Positions 1 to 11,742 of a stretch of 64,000 nucleotides of DNA are shown here, piece after piece. The position numbers and the translations under genes were made by a program. A model generated the notes under the pieces. That model searched no databases, was not told the origin of the DNA, and worked only from the letters and a program-made list of their open reading frames with translations. Source of the DNA: Cystobasidium ongulense (Eukaryota > Basidiomycota > Cystobasidiomycetes > Cystobasidiales > Cystobasidiaceae); assembly GCA_022835595.1 (NCBI GenBank), contig BQUP01000012.1, positions 62,001 through 126,000 on the forward strand. The letters run 5' to 3'. How positions within the stretch are numbered: the first letter of the stretch is position 1; each line of letters begins with the position of its first letter.

Positions 1-1684
1 CCATGTCTACGCCTTTCAAAGGGAAATTGACGATTGTTGGGTTCTTCTCCTCGACGAAGTTATTCGATGTGAACCGCTTGATATGCATTATGATGAAGGG
101 AGGTAGCTTGGTAAGCTTGTACTGCCGCAGCCTTCCTGCGCTCTCCTGTGTCGTTTGCCCGTTGAATTTGGCCAGGACTTCGGATATGGGAACTTGAGGA
201 ATAATGTTATTGCTTTCTGTAGATTCTTGGAAGACTCGAATAGGAGGTAGGTCAATAGCCAAGAAGAGGAAAGGTGATTGTGCGGTCTTGATTTCAGCAT
301 TAAGATTGAATGAAGTTTTTTCTTCCCCATTCTCTAGATCTGTCTTGACTTGGATCTGTTGGTCTTGCATCTTCAATTCCCCTTGGAAGATAGAATAAAT
401 AATACTAGAATTAGGTTTTCTAGTACCACCTAAATCCCGGTGCAATGCATTCAATAACCAGGATAAGAAATCTGCAGGATCTCCTTGGTCTGTAATCTTG
501 AATTTCTTGTTACTTGCTGCTGTAACTTCTTGTAGAAACTCGTGTGGTGATACTTGACTTTTGAAGTTCTTTGGATTCCACAGCTTTCTAGCTAGCATTC
601 CAAATCGTTTCACCAATTCAGAGCGATTATCATGATCGAAATCACCTGTTGTGTTTATCGATGGTGCTGTTGCTGTTGCTGAGGTTGGCTTCTGTTTTGT
701 TGGATGTGGTTGTGAGTGGAAGATGAAATAGTCGCGAAGAGGTTGGACGTGTAACAAGGCTTGAATGACAACGTTCATGTACGAGTTGGCTTTGATGTTG
801 TTTAAACCGACGAAACCTGGCTTGTAAGGCTGCTTGTTAAGTGTATATGCCGTCACCGCTCCGGTGTCCAGCTCGCGAAGGAGCTTGGGTGTGAATGTAG
901 GTGAGAGAAGATAACGAATGTCTTGTAATGAAGGATCGTTGACTTCGTAAAGGTCAGGAAGGACGTAGACCTAAAGCGCATAGAATGCAGCAGTTAGCAA
1001 GCTGCACCTAACGCAGACACAAAGCACAGCAATGGCAGAGCAGGCGGATCACGACCTGCGACTAGCCATGCTCCAAGCCAAGTACGCAAAAGCAAAGCTC
1101 ACCTTCAGCGTCTGTAGGTTGATGAAGACGTGATGGTCATCATGTATCGAGTGAGCGTACGCGTGCGAGCTCTTGCCTCTCCCTTGAAAGTACTTGCCGC
1201 AAACGAGGCAAGCATAAATATTTATATTTGACAGAGAGACTGAGCAGAGGCGTTCGAAATCGAAGTCCAGGACGGTACGATTGATCTGTGTGATATGAAA
1301 GATTATAGACGTGTCCATCAGCTGTTTCTCTTCTCAGTTGAATATGCCTGGTCATTAGCTACTTACGGTATCAAGGTATAGATCACCAGATGGAGGGACC
1401 GCTTCAGCAGTGGAAGCATAATCTTCATACAAGCCATAGTCATCGTCGTATTGCTTGTCTTCCTCTTTCTTCACTGCACTAGTGCTTGTAGAAGCGCCAT
1501 TCGTAGCTGCACTCGTTGATGTCGCTGGCTCTTGCTTCAAGCTGGTTGTTGCTGCTGCACTGCTTGTTGATGCGACTGCTACAGCGTCATTGTCGTCCAC
1601 TTTGACCCTCTTGGCCGCTCTCTCTTCGCTTCCATTCATGCTTCTAACTATCACCAAGCTCTGCTTATGCCTGTTGATCTTCAC
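1..1684 (-). CDS. SAD1: USP39/Sad1-like tri-snRNP protein (3' part outside window)
   Basis: Homologue of USP39/Sad1, a catalytically dead ubiquitin-protease-fold protein that stabilises the U4/U6.U5 tri-snRNP for pre-mRNA splicing in the nucleus. Three exons are visible: 1367-1684, 1103-1285 and 1-970, the last running off the left edge. The N-terminus is acidic, Ser/Thr/Ala-rich with a basic AAKRVKV patch. Exon 2 carries the zinc-finger UBP domain (YACLVCGKYFQGRG and the His-rich SSHAYAHSIHDDHHVF). Exon 3 begins the USP fold (PGFVGLNNIKANSYMN), continues with KLWNPKNF and DFLSWLLNALH, and reaches KRFTSNNF near the edge. Where active USPs have the catalytic Cys this protein has Ser (NSYMN), as expected of the inactive USP39 family. 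The start could be at 1684 or at the Met at 1639. Family assignment is very secure. Confidence 0.93.
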
Positions 1685-1871
1685 TGAGTCTTTAATCAGA
1701 TATCCTGGAAGAAAGGCAAGCAGCAGGATCCGAAATCAATGGGCTGTCTCTCTCCTTTCGACCATATGACAAACAACGATAACAATAATCCAGCAACAAT
1801 GGGCGATTATACTCGCAGTAAAGCAGCGCAATCTATCTACGAGCAAACTCATGTTCATACTCCAAATCCTA

Positions 1872-2054
1872 GAGTTCCGGCTTGAACCTGTGCCCCCGGT
1901 GGACTCACGACTCAATTTCCCGAATACATATTCAGGCAGGCAGACTGCCATGAATGTACTGCGATTGGCATCAGAACATGCTCAAGTACCTATTCATGGT
2001 GGCTCCATTCCTTCTCCAGGAAAGCTAGCCATCATGTCAATGCCGGCATAATGG
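1872..2054 (+). repeat. dispersed repeat family A, copy 1 (diverged)
   Basis: Shares with copy 3 the central block around AATTTCCCGAAT followed by a GGCAGACTG-type segment, and the terminal block ending in ATGCCGGCAT. Its left block, GAGTTCCGGCTTGAACC, is more diverged than in the other two copies. Probably a decayed non-autonomous element of unknown family. Confidence 0.5.
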
Positions 2055-2200
2055 AGACAAGACTACAGGCAAGCGGCAACGCAAGGTACGAAAGACCGCT
2101 ACACCTGATTCACGAGACGTCAGTGTGCTCTATTACGACTCTTACATGCTAGAAAAAAACGTTTGGTGATATTGGATCTAGCTGCCCAAATTACCATGCA

Positions 2201-2305
2201 AAAGGCTTGGATAGAGATGCCGAAAGTTTCCCAATGAACAAACACGAACATAACGATTTGGCTAGCTGCAATCAGCACATCATCTGAATCTCTATATCCG
2301 TTCAC
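2201..2305 (+). repeat. dispersed repeat family B, copy 1
   Basis: Shares GAGATGCCGAAAGTTTCCCA and about 90 bases of gapped similarity with the copy at 3311-3402, including CGAACA and AGCTGCAA blocks. A third, weak match lies near 2834-2870 (GGATGGAGACGACAAAAG then TTTCCC). Confidence 0.55.
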
Positions 2306-2501
2306 TTAGGCGCCATCGTTTACTTGTCGCCTTATCGAGAAAGCTGTCCAAGAGCAAGCATGAAGCAGTCAGAAGATTCAGATACGCTATCCGCCAAGGA
2401 AACAGCTCCCTCTTACACACGCACCGAACATACCTCACACATCATTTCGACGCAAGCGTGCGGCTTACGGCTCACTGCAGAGTGCCTCGCCAACCATACA
2501 T

Positions 2502-2594
2502 GAGTTCGAACCGGGGACCCATGTTCGTATCACCCGCAAATTTCCCGAATGCAACCTTAGACGGGCAGACTGTCGTAATCTGCTCCTACTGATG
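2502..2594 (+). repeat. dispersed repeat family A, copy 2
   Basis: Aligned by eye with copy 3 over about 95 bases: GAGTTCGAAYCGGGGACCC, then TGTTCG, TCACCC, TTTCCCGAATGCAA, GCAGACTGTC-like and CTCCTA blocks in the same order. The GTTCGAAYC core resembles a pol III B box, but no T-stem partner or A box is apparent, so a tRNA-derived SINE origin is only a possibility. Confidence 0.6.
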
Positions 2595-3310
2595 TTGAAA
2601 CCTCTACGAACACTTTCTCATCCTCCCTCGAGGTCTTGCTCCGGGCGAAGCTAGCCTTCGCGCCACCGGCGGCAAGAAGCAGCTAGACTGGACCGGAGAA
2701 CAGCAGCACTGGATGCATTCATACAGCATTGCTGGTCTTGTGATGTATGAGTTTAATGCTTCGCAGTCCTCTAGCTTCCTATACTACACTTCGAGCCGTT
2801 CAGGTCAACATGGCCCAGCGTTCAAAGCAAATTTTCTGGATGGAGACGACAAAAGTTTCCCGGTGCACAGATACCGATGTAAAGATGTCCTCAATCGCAT
2901 TTGGAACACTATGGCAGTCAAAAAGGATTCGTCTCAAGCTTATTACAGGTCCTTCCCCCTCTTTCTCACCTCATTTACAGTCAGCTCTACAAACCATGCC
3001 AACGCAAAGCGACTAGAAGGGTTAGGCGGATATATCGGTCAACACACCCATCTTCTTATCGACATGAGGACGCCTTGGTCCGCATGATTCACCACCTTCA
3101 CATCCTGCCGCTTCCTGCTTCACGTGAATCTATCGCCATTGTACATGCCCAGCATGAAGCAACAGCACTGAATGGGAAGGCAGCACCGCGACCTGCAGGT
3201 GATCTATTTTATGATACTGAGAGACATTGGCATGTTAACTTGAGGATCTTCAACCTCGAGCTTCGCACTTCATGTGTGATCAGGGTTGTTCAGGCCTGCT
3301 GGACCCATGT

Positions 3311-3402
3311 AGAAGGCTGGCATGGAGATGCCGAAAGTTTCCCAATGGACAAAGTCGAACACAATGAGTTGTTCAGCTGCAACAAGTACTCTATACGAAC
3401 CG
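3311..3402 (+). repeat. dispersed repeat family B, copy 2
   Basis: Same orientation as copy 1 with the same block order (GGCTGG, GAGATGCCGAAAGTTTCCCA, CGAACA, CAGCTGCAA, CTCTATA). It is interleaved with family A; A and B may be parts of one larger decayed unit. Confidence 0.55.
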
Positions 3403-3631
3403 CTATGCAAGCCCATTGAGGGTCTATCGCATACTCAGCGTCTCCTCGTCTTACCTGAATCCAGCCTGAGAAAGCCGTACAGCAGCCGTCGGAAGCTTAA
3501 GGCATGCTACCCAAGAAGAGATCTCCTTCATAATTCAGGAACGCATCTAAGTATACCTCAACCCTCATAATGACACATGCCTATCCCTTGTGGCTCTTCA
3601 AGAGTGGTGCATTTCCTTACCGCCTGTCCTT

Positions 3632-3810
3632 GAGTTCGAATCGGGGACCCGTGTTCGACTCACCCAAGGAATTTCCCGAATGCAAGTTTAGGCGAGTAGA
3701 CTGTCTTAGATCTACTCCTATCGACGCACAAATATCTATGAAGACTTCCTCTATCTGCCCTGCATTCCTCTTCGAGCCGACTACACCTGTCGTACTCATG
3801 CCGGCATGAG
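3632..3810 (+). repeat. dispersed repeat family A, copy 3
   Basis: Best-preserved left part (GAGTTCGAATCGGGGACCC) plus the ATGCCGGCAT right block shared with copy 1, suggesting an element of roughly 180 bases. All three copies have the same orientation within 2 kb. Confidence 0.6.
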
Positions 3811-4590
3811 CAATCAGACCGGGTTTGGACGCGCACAACAGAAGGATACATCTCTGCTGCTTCCCTAGTTCAGAGATTACCTATTCTGCTGGATTGAGGC
3901 TATGCCAAGTGCGAAAACGATACTTTGAATCACCGGAAGTTACAAGGTCTAGCGTTCAATCATACTGTGACGGGGTCTGAATTGCCAGATTTCCTAACGA
4001 GCACATATGAACCCAGAACCTCTATCAGTCTTCTCCAGTGCAAAAGTCGAGTAATACGTATACTCTATTCCATCCCTCCACCCCATCCTGATCGCCAGAT
4101 CATCTCCCTCACCGTATGCGCAATTTAGCCCTACAAGCCGCACGAGTACAAAGCAGTAAGAGGGACTTGGGAAGTCATTGCTTCTAGCAATGGCCTCCTT
4201 GAACCTTTCACCACGAGAAAAGACGCATTCCGTACTTCTCATGGCTCATCACTTTGTATGATATCTCGTCGGCTTCGCCTCTTTAAAGTGGCAATCTCGT
4301 TACAGGGAAGTGTGACCCAAAAAGTCCGCTTTCGATGTATAGAGGGCAATATCAATCTGGTCAAGCTCGAGGACAGTTCTTCCCTTGTTCGTCCCTCTCC
4401 GCGAAGGCTCGAAAGAGTCGTAAAGTGAAGAGGGCGGCAGGCGCCCATTACAGGACACGAGAACGTTTTATTACTATTACAAAGGTCCAGCCGTTCTCAG
4501 TGTAGTATATTGGGTGTACATTTTCCTCTTTTCCACCACTTTGACTCTCATCTTTTCCCTGCGCAAAGTGTAACGTGTTTCACAAACAAA

Positions 4591-6019
4591 TCATCGCGAT
4601 CCCTCTTCGTTGACTAGCTTCGACAACTCTGCAATGTATGCCGGGGAAGCTTTACAACAACCGCCCAGTATAATGCTATCCCACGCTTTTCCCTTGCTTC
4701 CGCTTTTCGACGCATCTTGAGCTATTTGCATCAGTTGAGAAGCCCAGATCTGGGCTGGATCTCCCCCTTCGTACGAAGCTTCACCTGAAACTGCACTTCC
4801 ATCTTGATGCCATGTTTTAGTGTTTGGATCATAGACTAGACCTCCGTCAGGATATAATACCAACACTCTATCTTGGCCTTGTTCTAAAGGTAAATCTTGT
4901 AATGCTGAGGTATATTCTTTTACTATCTTAGGTAGATATCTCATTTTAGTACAATTTATACCTAGTCCGTTTGGTGTTTCGAGGAGTACTTCTTCCTGAT
5001 TGGTATCGCTTAGACCTAATAGTAATTTATCCTCTTTGAATATAGTCATTGCTATATTACGCGGTGTGATATCACCCGATTCTAAACTTGCGGTGGAAGA
5101 AGGTAATTCACCATTTGGGAAAACAAAAGATATCCACCATTCAGGTAGTCGGATCTGTTCTTTTTTATTTCTACCGCCTTTTGATTCGTTTAGATATCTC
5201 TTCAAGCGAGTCATTGCTTTTCTGATAGCTCTGCCCTCATATAAAACAGGCAAAGTCTCAAAAGCTATATATTTGATTTTACTCCAAATTTCAGAATTTG
5301 AAGCAAATGCTTTCAAACGATTCAAATGCCATTCTTCTAAGTTGTCTTCTGCTTCTCCTATCCAAAGTTCCTCATCAATGGACGATGCAGAAGCCTGAGA
5401 AGAACGACCGTAAGGAGGTGGATAATGGCCGCTGTATTCTTGACCGGGACTGAGTATAGCTCCATAACATGATAGAGCAAGTACTACACTTGCTCTTTCT
5501 TTCGGCTTTCCTTCATGAGACGCTATTGATGAAGTGGATGCATGAGATGATATAGCTTCGTGTGCTAATGAAACTGCTTTATGCATTAAATTGATGCCTT
5601 TTGATTCTGAATAGCCTTGTTTCTTGAAGCCTTCGAAAGAACATTGGTATCTATATACATTCGAGAAAGGGTGATGTAGTCAGAATGGGAGTGAGAGGTT
5701 CTCAGAACATGGATTTAGACCACCATACGTGCACGATTGTATCAACTGAGCACCAGCCTCCAAAAAATAAGAATGCAAAGCTTTCAAGGTATCATGACCT
5801 TTATTTTCATCTTGTAGTAGCGAAGAAGACCATAGAGCAGATGAAATATCCGCATTGAATTCATCTTCTAATGTCGTTCCCTAGTATTTCCAGAAGTGTC
5901 GGAAAATGAGCTTTTACAAGAGACTTGCTTGTTAAAATTGGATGCTATGTAGGTGAGCAACTCACCATTCCACCATCATATATGAGTATCCGAGCATCTC
6001 CTTGTGATGCATTAGCCAT
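4591..6019 (-). CDS. homocysteine S-methyltransferase
   Basis: Cytosolic enzyme of the Hcy-binding family (yeast Mht1/Sam4 type) that transfers a methyl group, usually from S-methylmethionine or S-adenosylmethionine, to homocysteine to give methionine. Exons 5966-6019, 5729-5880 and 4591-5650 join to 421 residues in frame. The N-terminus has DGGMGTTLE, the exon 2/3 joint gives QSCTYQCSFEGF, and the zinc-site cysteines appear in GINCT and the C-terminal GGCCKASPAYI. FETLPVLYE is also family-typical. Around residue 90 and again near residue 215 the chain carries Ser-rich or charged insertions. The start is the ATG directly before the DGGM exon. It is divergent from the GATA-factor gene, separated by about 1.06 kb. 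Confidence 0.9.
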
Positions 6020-6160
6020 ACTTGAAGTCTTGTGTAGATCGACAGATAGGAAGCAAGCTGTCACGAAAATGTCGTCTCTGCCAACGGAGACCTCGATCAA
6101 AGTCTACAATCAGCCCACCCTCAAGTGCAGACGAGATTTTCGAAAAAACCAAAAAACTCT

Positions 6161-6199
6161 GCGGGCCTCCGGATTTGTTTCCGGAGTTTGGCCCAGCGC
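6161..6199. other. GC-rich hairpin upstream of methyltransferase gene
   Basis: CTCCGGA and TCCGGAG form a perfect 7-bp stem around a six-base loop; after a three-base bulge the stem continues with GGGCC/GGCCC and outer GCG/CGC bases. It lies about 145 bases upstream of the methyltransferase ATG. It could be a 5' UTR structure or paired factor sites. Confidence 0.4.
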
Positions 6200-6623
6200 A
6201 AAAAGGGAACAAAGCCGAGGCTTGGATATGCGAGGTGATAAGGATGAGTGGCCACTATCAGAAGGGTTATCATGAAGGTTGGCTTTGAATGCTGACATGC
6301 ATGTAGTCATTGTACAGGATGGTAGATAGTAAACCGTGTATGCAGGAAACGTCGGATTAGCTATAGTTCGAGCAGGGCTCCGCTTTTTGTTGGTTTGGGC
6401 TTCTCTTCTGGCTTGCTGGAGCAGCCGACAGAAGGACCAATATGGACCGCGATAAGTGTAGAGACATGGTTGATTCCTCTTCTTAGACATGTCTGATGAT
6501 GGCAGTGGCTTGAATGCGCTTCCGCTTGCAGCAAAGGCGTGCCGAAGCCAGCGATGCACACGGTGCGGTATAGGCAGTGATTAAGGTTGAATTCGAATCG
6601 TGGGAAGTGCGATGGCCAGATGC

Positions 6624-6973
6624 CTATCACCGAATGCTTGAGACAAGCTGTACTCTATGTAGACTCTTGCTATCCTACCTCACTGTGCAGCAATTGCTAG
6701 TCTTGCTCGAGCCTCACCTCTCCCTCTTTGGATTATTCCCAAACGTTGCTGCTGTATTCTGGCTTATCGCGTGGATCAGTGCGTGCCGTGGACCTCGTGT
6801 GAAGGACGGCAAGTGGACAAGAAGGGCAAGCTGGACAGCATCAACGCAAGGCTGTCCTTGTTCCATTCTGCATCCTCTATTATTACCACGACTGCGCCCC
6901 ATCGGTCATCCTTCCACCTCGTCCATTCTCACTCGACGGCCCTCCAAAGCCGTGCGCGGGCAAACTTCGATAA
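6624..6973. promoter_or_regulatory. cluster of HGATAR motifs upstream of a GATA-factor gene
   Basis: CTATCA at 6624-6629 (TGATAG on the other strand), CTTATCG at 6763-6769 (CGATAAG) and CGATAA at 6968-6973 fit the HGATAR consensus bound by fungal GATA factors. Two further TATC cores lie in intron 1 near 7337 and 7348. Auto-regulation is an inference. Confidence 0.4.
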
Positions 6974-7081
6974 TCGCATCGCATCGCATTCAAGCAAGCA
7001 CGACGTCTCTCTTCGCTTCCACACACACGCATACAGCAGCAAGAGAGCAGGAAGGACCGCGAAATACGGGCGTGCACCACC

Positions 7082-10000
7082 ATGCAGCTCGAGCCGAAGG
7101 AGGAGGAGGAAGTCGACGAGCTCCAGCAGCAGGCGCCAGAGACCACGCAGGCTGCTGCTGCTGTCGACGACGGCATGGACGAGGACACCGAGGGAAAGGC
7201 GGCTGCAGCTGCGGCGACCTTGATGCAGGCTTCCAGCTCTGTCATGGTGCATACTGATGCAGCGTGAGTGGTTGTCATCTTCTCTGCCTTGCTTGTTTGG
7301 CCTGCCAGCCTGCTGCCATGCAGTCGCGCTGGCCATTATCGCTTCGCTATCGGTCGGTCGACGCCGGCAGCTCACAAGCAGCAGCAGCACAAGTGGTGGA
7401 TGGCATGGGAAGCAGCAAGGCAGGCATACTCGCATCCTACATGACACACTGACATTACCGCATCCACTCAGCAGCCAGCAATCACCCTCCACCAGCGCTC
7501 CATCGTCCAATACGCCAAATCCAGCACCATACGCCGCTGCAAGGACCGCCGAGACTTCTCCCCAAGAAGCAGCTGCTCAGCATGCAGGTCCGATATGTGC
7601 AAATTGCTCTACTCAGGTGCGCTAGGACGCATTTACTCCTCGTAACAGCCCTCACTGACATCCTATCTTTACCTCTGCCCTTCACTATCCTCCCACCTCG
7701 CTTAATGCAATTTTACCTACCCAATTTGCAACTTTTCGATTGCCTTTTGAATGCATTGCATTATCTTTCCGTGATTACCAAACTTGCATCTGGTTATTCG
7801 CTATCCAAATCTACAATAATACTGCATCAAATGGCGTTATCTTCCGACACACTTCCTACTCTCCACCCCAAACCGCTTTATCGATGACTCCGAACCACCT
7901 TCCAGACTACATCTCTGTGGCGTCGCTCACCCGAAGGTCAAACGCTATGCAACGCATGTTCGTTATATCAAAAAATGAAAGGAACACCACGTCCAGTCAG
8001 TTTGAAGACAGACGTCATCAAGCACCGAAATCGGTCTAAAGGTGATAGAAAGAGTGCAAAAGAGAGGGAAGCTATGAACAATGCATCTGGAAGTTCTACA
8101 CCTACTACTTCTACCGCTGGCGGCAGTAAATCAAAGAAGAGCAGCGCTGGAAATGGTAATAAAGCCAGTAGACAGGGCAGCGTGGCTCCCTCTACCGCTT
8201 CCTCTGTTATAAGAGAAGAAGAAATGGAAGGAGATGATGCAGAGGACGCTTCGTTCTTAGCTGGGAACAAGTCTATAGCCGCCTCGACAGATGGTGGTGA
8301 TTCTACTATGCTGTCTTCGACGACGAACGAAGCAGAGCATGCGCAAAAGAAAGCTAGAACCTCTCTAGATCACCTACATAATCGGCCCTCTGCATATTCA
8401 ACTCCCCTCACACCCGCTCAACTGCAAGCGCAACAAGCAGCTTATAACGCAGCTGCTTCACGTCGTCCGGCGAATGCTACTCATCCGCACCATCCTTATA
8501 ACTTTTATCCTGCTCCTCATTCACACCACAATTCACCCTACGGTAGTAGCGACAAAGAAGCAGCAAGATCAGGAAGAGCGAGAGAATTAGCTGCTGCTTT
8601 TGCACTGGCTAATGCCAGTGGTGCCGGTAATAATGCAGCAGCAGGGGCGAGGAGAACAGTAAGTGTAGATGGAAGATCTACACCTACTAGTACGCAAGGT
8701 CATTCACAGCCTATACCTTGGAATATAGCTAGTTATTTTAACGGAATGGCAGAAAGAGAACGTCAAAATAAAGCAGGACATCCTTCGAATTTATCTCCTG
8801 CTCAGCATTCGAATCTAAGTTCTGTAGATACTAGTAGAGCTAATACTGCTAGTCAACCTAATTCTGCTCCCTCTTCTGCTACTGTCTCTCCCACTGGTAC
8901 TTCAATGCATGATCCTCCTACATCACAATCTCAGTCTCAACAACAGGCGGCGAAAGCGGCAGCGCAAGCTCAATTACAAGCGAATATAAATCCACCATTA
9001 CCTCCATATCAACCACATCCCCATACAAACTTCTTAGCTGCTTACAGAGCAAGACAAATGCAAGCGTCTTCAACGTCCACGTCTCCATATACGAATATAA
9101 GTGAAGAATATCAAAAAGCTAAAGCTGAACGTGAAAAGCTTGATAAGGAGAAATTGGATAGAGAAAAGGAAATAGCAAAGAGTAAAGAATCCAACAGTTC
9201 GACGAGTGGCTCTGCTACTGCTGCTACCATGAACGGGCCGCATAAGGAATGGTCACCGCTTGTAGTGTCGAGAACAGATCCTAGATTGGCAAATTTGAAT
9301 GCTGGATCTACATATGGATCAGCTCAGAGTGAAGCTGCGAAAATGGCACATTTAGCAGGTTGGAGACCACCTTCGTCATCGACGCATAGAGAGTCAGCGA
9401 CCTCTTCATCTAGTAGACACGCTTCTCCTGCTAATACACCAACTGGCAAGAACGGCCCTACTGGCGATACGAGATCTGCTTCTACTTCTCGTGCGGGATC
9501 AAGGCATAATTCACCACCCTATTCTTCGACTTCTACCAATAACAGTCTTCTTCCTACCATGCATCCACATCCTCCTATCGGTGTAACGAGACTGTTGTTT
9601 GGACTTCCAACCGTTCATCCTCGTGCTGCTTCCTCAGATCGATATAATACAACTAGAAGTAATGCTGCTCCTGGTAGTTCTGCTTCAGGAGTGGGATATC
9701 CAGGTGCAATCAGAAACTTTGATAATATGACTGAAGAAGATAGAGAGAAACAAAAAGCTAGATTAGATCAATTGTTTGCTGCTGCTGGGCAAAGATTATC
9801 TGCTGCTCAACATCAGCAATCTCAACAATCTGCTAAGAATGTGAACGGAACGATGGATTCGGCATCATCTACACTTTCTGCTACTTCTACTCCTACAATC
9901 AAAGATCTCACTTCTGCTTCTGCTGAATCGGCCGCTGGTAGATCTCCTGCAAACGCCCATCATAATGCTTATAGGCCTTATGATCTGAATCATAGATCAA

Positions 10001-11397
10001 GCTCTAGAGCTGCCTCTGTCAATGCTCATTCAAGCGCCCCTAATTCTGCTATACTCGGTCCCAGACTTTCTCCCAATCACCTCACATCTTCTCTGAATCT
10101 TGGCAAGAACGCGTCAGACAAGAGACTTGGTTCTCCTAGTTCCCACTCTTCCCTTGAAGATCGCGATGATTCAAATAACGCTGGCAGTACTGTCGCAAGT
10201 TGGCAAAGGTACTGGGGCGCCAATGGGAAGAACGTAACAGATCCGGAACTGGAAAATGCAGTACCTTTTTCGAAATCTAGGAAAATTAGAGAAGACGGAA
10301 TGGCGATTGATGAAGTTGATGAGGATGATTACATGGCTTTAGAAGATCAAGAAGGTTTAGATGATTTACCTAGTCTAAGGAATACAACTTCAGTCTTAGG
10401 TCTCAGAGATCCTGCTTCTGAATCTCCTCCTTTTGGAGCTACTTTTGGTAATCCTTCTTCTGCGAGTGAGAGAAGGGGCAGATCTACAACCAGGAAAATG
10501 AGAGATGGAGCACTAGGAGAAGAAGATGCTCTCGCTCATCAAGTTGGTGATCATGTCGCTCATGAACTCGGTGCGTTGAGAATGAGAGATTCGTCAAGAT
10601 CTTCTTCTCAAATACGCTCGCATTCTCGTTCTCCAGATCGAAATTCAAAACTATCCTCCACCAATAACACTTTCTCTGAACTTCCTCGTTTCTCGCATCT
10701 TTCTCAAATGGCTCAAGCTCAAGCTGTGGGCGGTTATCCTCGTTCTTCAATACATACCTCAGATCTCGATGATGGAATCGTTAAGAACGCTCTCACGCAC
10801 AGACCTATTTCTGACTTGAGAGCCTCCGCTTCTCCTCATCCTACATTACCATCTTTAAGTGAAGCACTTTCAAGTTCTACATCCTCGAGATCTCTTTCTG
10901 CAAGTCATACTGGATCAAGTAGACATTCTTCGGCTGCTAGAACTGCAATGTCTCATCGCGGCATGATGGATGAAGCTACTGTAGCTGCAAGTGGGGCAAT
11001 ACTTCCTCCACCAAACTTTGGATTCGATGAAGCAGCTAGGCTTCGTACTCGTGTCCAAGAATTGGAATTCATAAATGGTTTAATGGAAGCTAGAGTCGCT
11101 GAATTAGAGAACACGATCACTGGCAATCCTGAAAAAGCGGGTGTTGCTATCTTGGCTCCACATGGTCCAAATTGTTCTTGTAGATGTTCGGAAATAGATT
11201 CCGAATCTCTTAAGGCAGCTGAGCATCTAAAGAAGGAATTGCTTATTCATGGAGTTGGTGGAATTGGTGAACAGGCTAGTAGGGATCTCTTGGATCTGCT
11301 TGCGCATAGATTAGGATACAAAGGTGGCGCAACTGCAAGCTCCGCCTCGGCCAAGTCTCAATCACCATCAGGGTCGGGCTCGTACCCCATAACATGA
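7082..11397 (+). CDS. GATA-type zinc-finger transcription factor, long, C-terminal coiled coil
   Basis: Nuclear DNA-binding regulator, probably of nitrogen metabolism. Exons 7082-7263, 7472-7616 and 7906-11397 join in frame to about 1272 residues. Intron 2 splits the single finger: CANCSTQ ends exon 2 and [18 protein letters not shown] opens exon 3, giving an exact C-x2-C-x17-C-x2-C near residues 103-127, followed by the basic tail [15 protein letters not shown]. The rest is low complexity, rich in Ser, Ala, Asn and His, with a charged Lys/Glu helix near residue 490. A short coiled coil ([20 protein letters not shown]) lies near residues 1153-1180, followed by NCSCRCSE and a conserved-looking C-terminal helix. 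One N-terminal finger plus a C-terminal coiled coil resembles AreB/NreB/Dal80-type repressors, but the length is much greater, so the functional class is uncertain. Confidence 0.9.
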
Positions 11398-11742
11398 GGC
11401 CTCAAATAGCAAGATTTGTAATATATACCTTGAACCCAGTTTAGACGAAGGACACTCGTAATATAGAATAATATGGCATAGAATATAATCGCTTTGGCTG
11501 CTCTTACGTCCTTATTGAGATTTCAGCATACCAAGTACACCGATGTAGTCTATGCTCAAATAAGCTTCTGAAAACATAGGATATCGTCCATAGAGCAATA
11601 TAGCATGATTAATCACAACTTCAATTGAAGTCCGGACATCTTCGCGTTGACGACATACTAGCGCCCGAACATTGACCACAATCATCCAGATTTGAGATCC
11701 GAGGTGGTAACTTGACTATGGGCTTCAACCAATTGAGACTGC
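11398..11742. other. convergent 3' intergenic region
   Basis: AT-rich 3' flanks of the GATA-factor gene and the minus-strand F-box-like gene. No further feature seen. Confidence 0.6.

Larger units (their letters stand above)
1685..4590. other. gene-free stretch with decayed repeats
   Basis: No open frame here gives a recognisable protein on either strand. The first part serves as upstream sequence of the USP39-like gene and the last ~150 bases as 3' flank of the homocysteine methyltransferase gene. Between about 1870 and 3815 two families of diverged dispersed repeats occur, listed separately. The rest is unremarkable mid-GC sequence. Confidence 0.6.
6020..7081. other. divergent intergenic region, methyltransferase / GATA factor
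   Basis: Upstream region of two divergent genes. It contains a hairpin at 6161-6199 and at least three GATA-type motifs on the GATA-factor side. Overlapping open frames at 6577-7257 on both strands lack family signatures and have an odd Ser/Arg/Thr bias, so I do not call them genes. Confidence 0.6.

Noticed and set aside
2713-3570. Chain of overlapping plus-strand open frames in the repeat patch
   Set aside because: Frames overlap in different phases, lack splice support and coincide with decayed repeats; no recognisable protein.
3632-3655. tRNA gene suggested by the GTTCGAATC core
   Set aside because: The flanking bases cannot form a T stem and no A box or acceptor stem is present; treated as part of repeat family A.
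6577-7510. Overlapping long open frames on both strands upstream of the GATA factor
   Set aside because: Low-complexity GC-rich sequence opens several frames at once; none matches a family and the GATA exon 1 explains the coding part.
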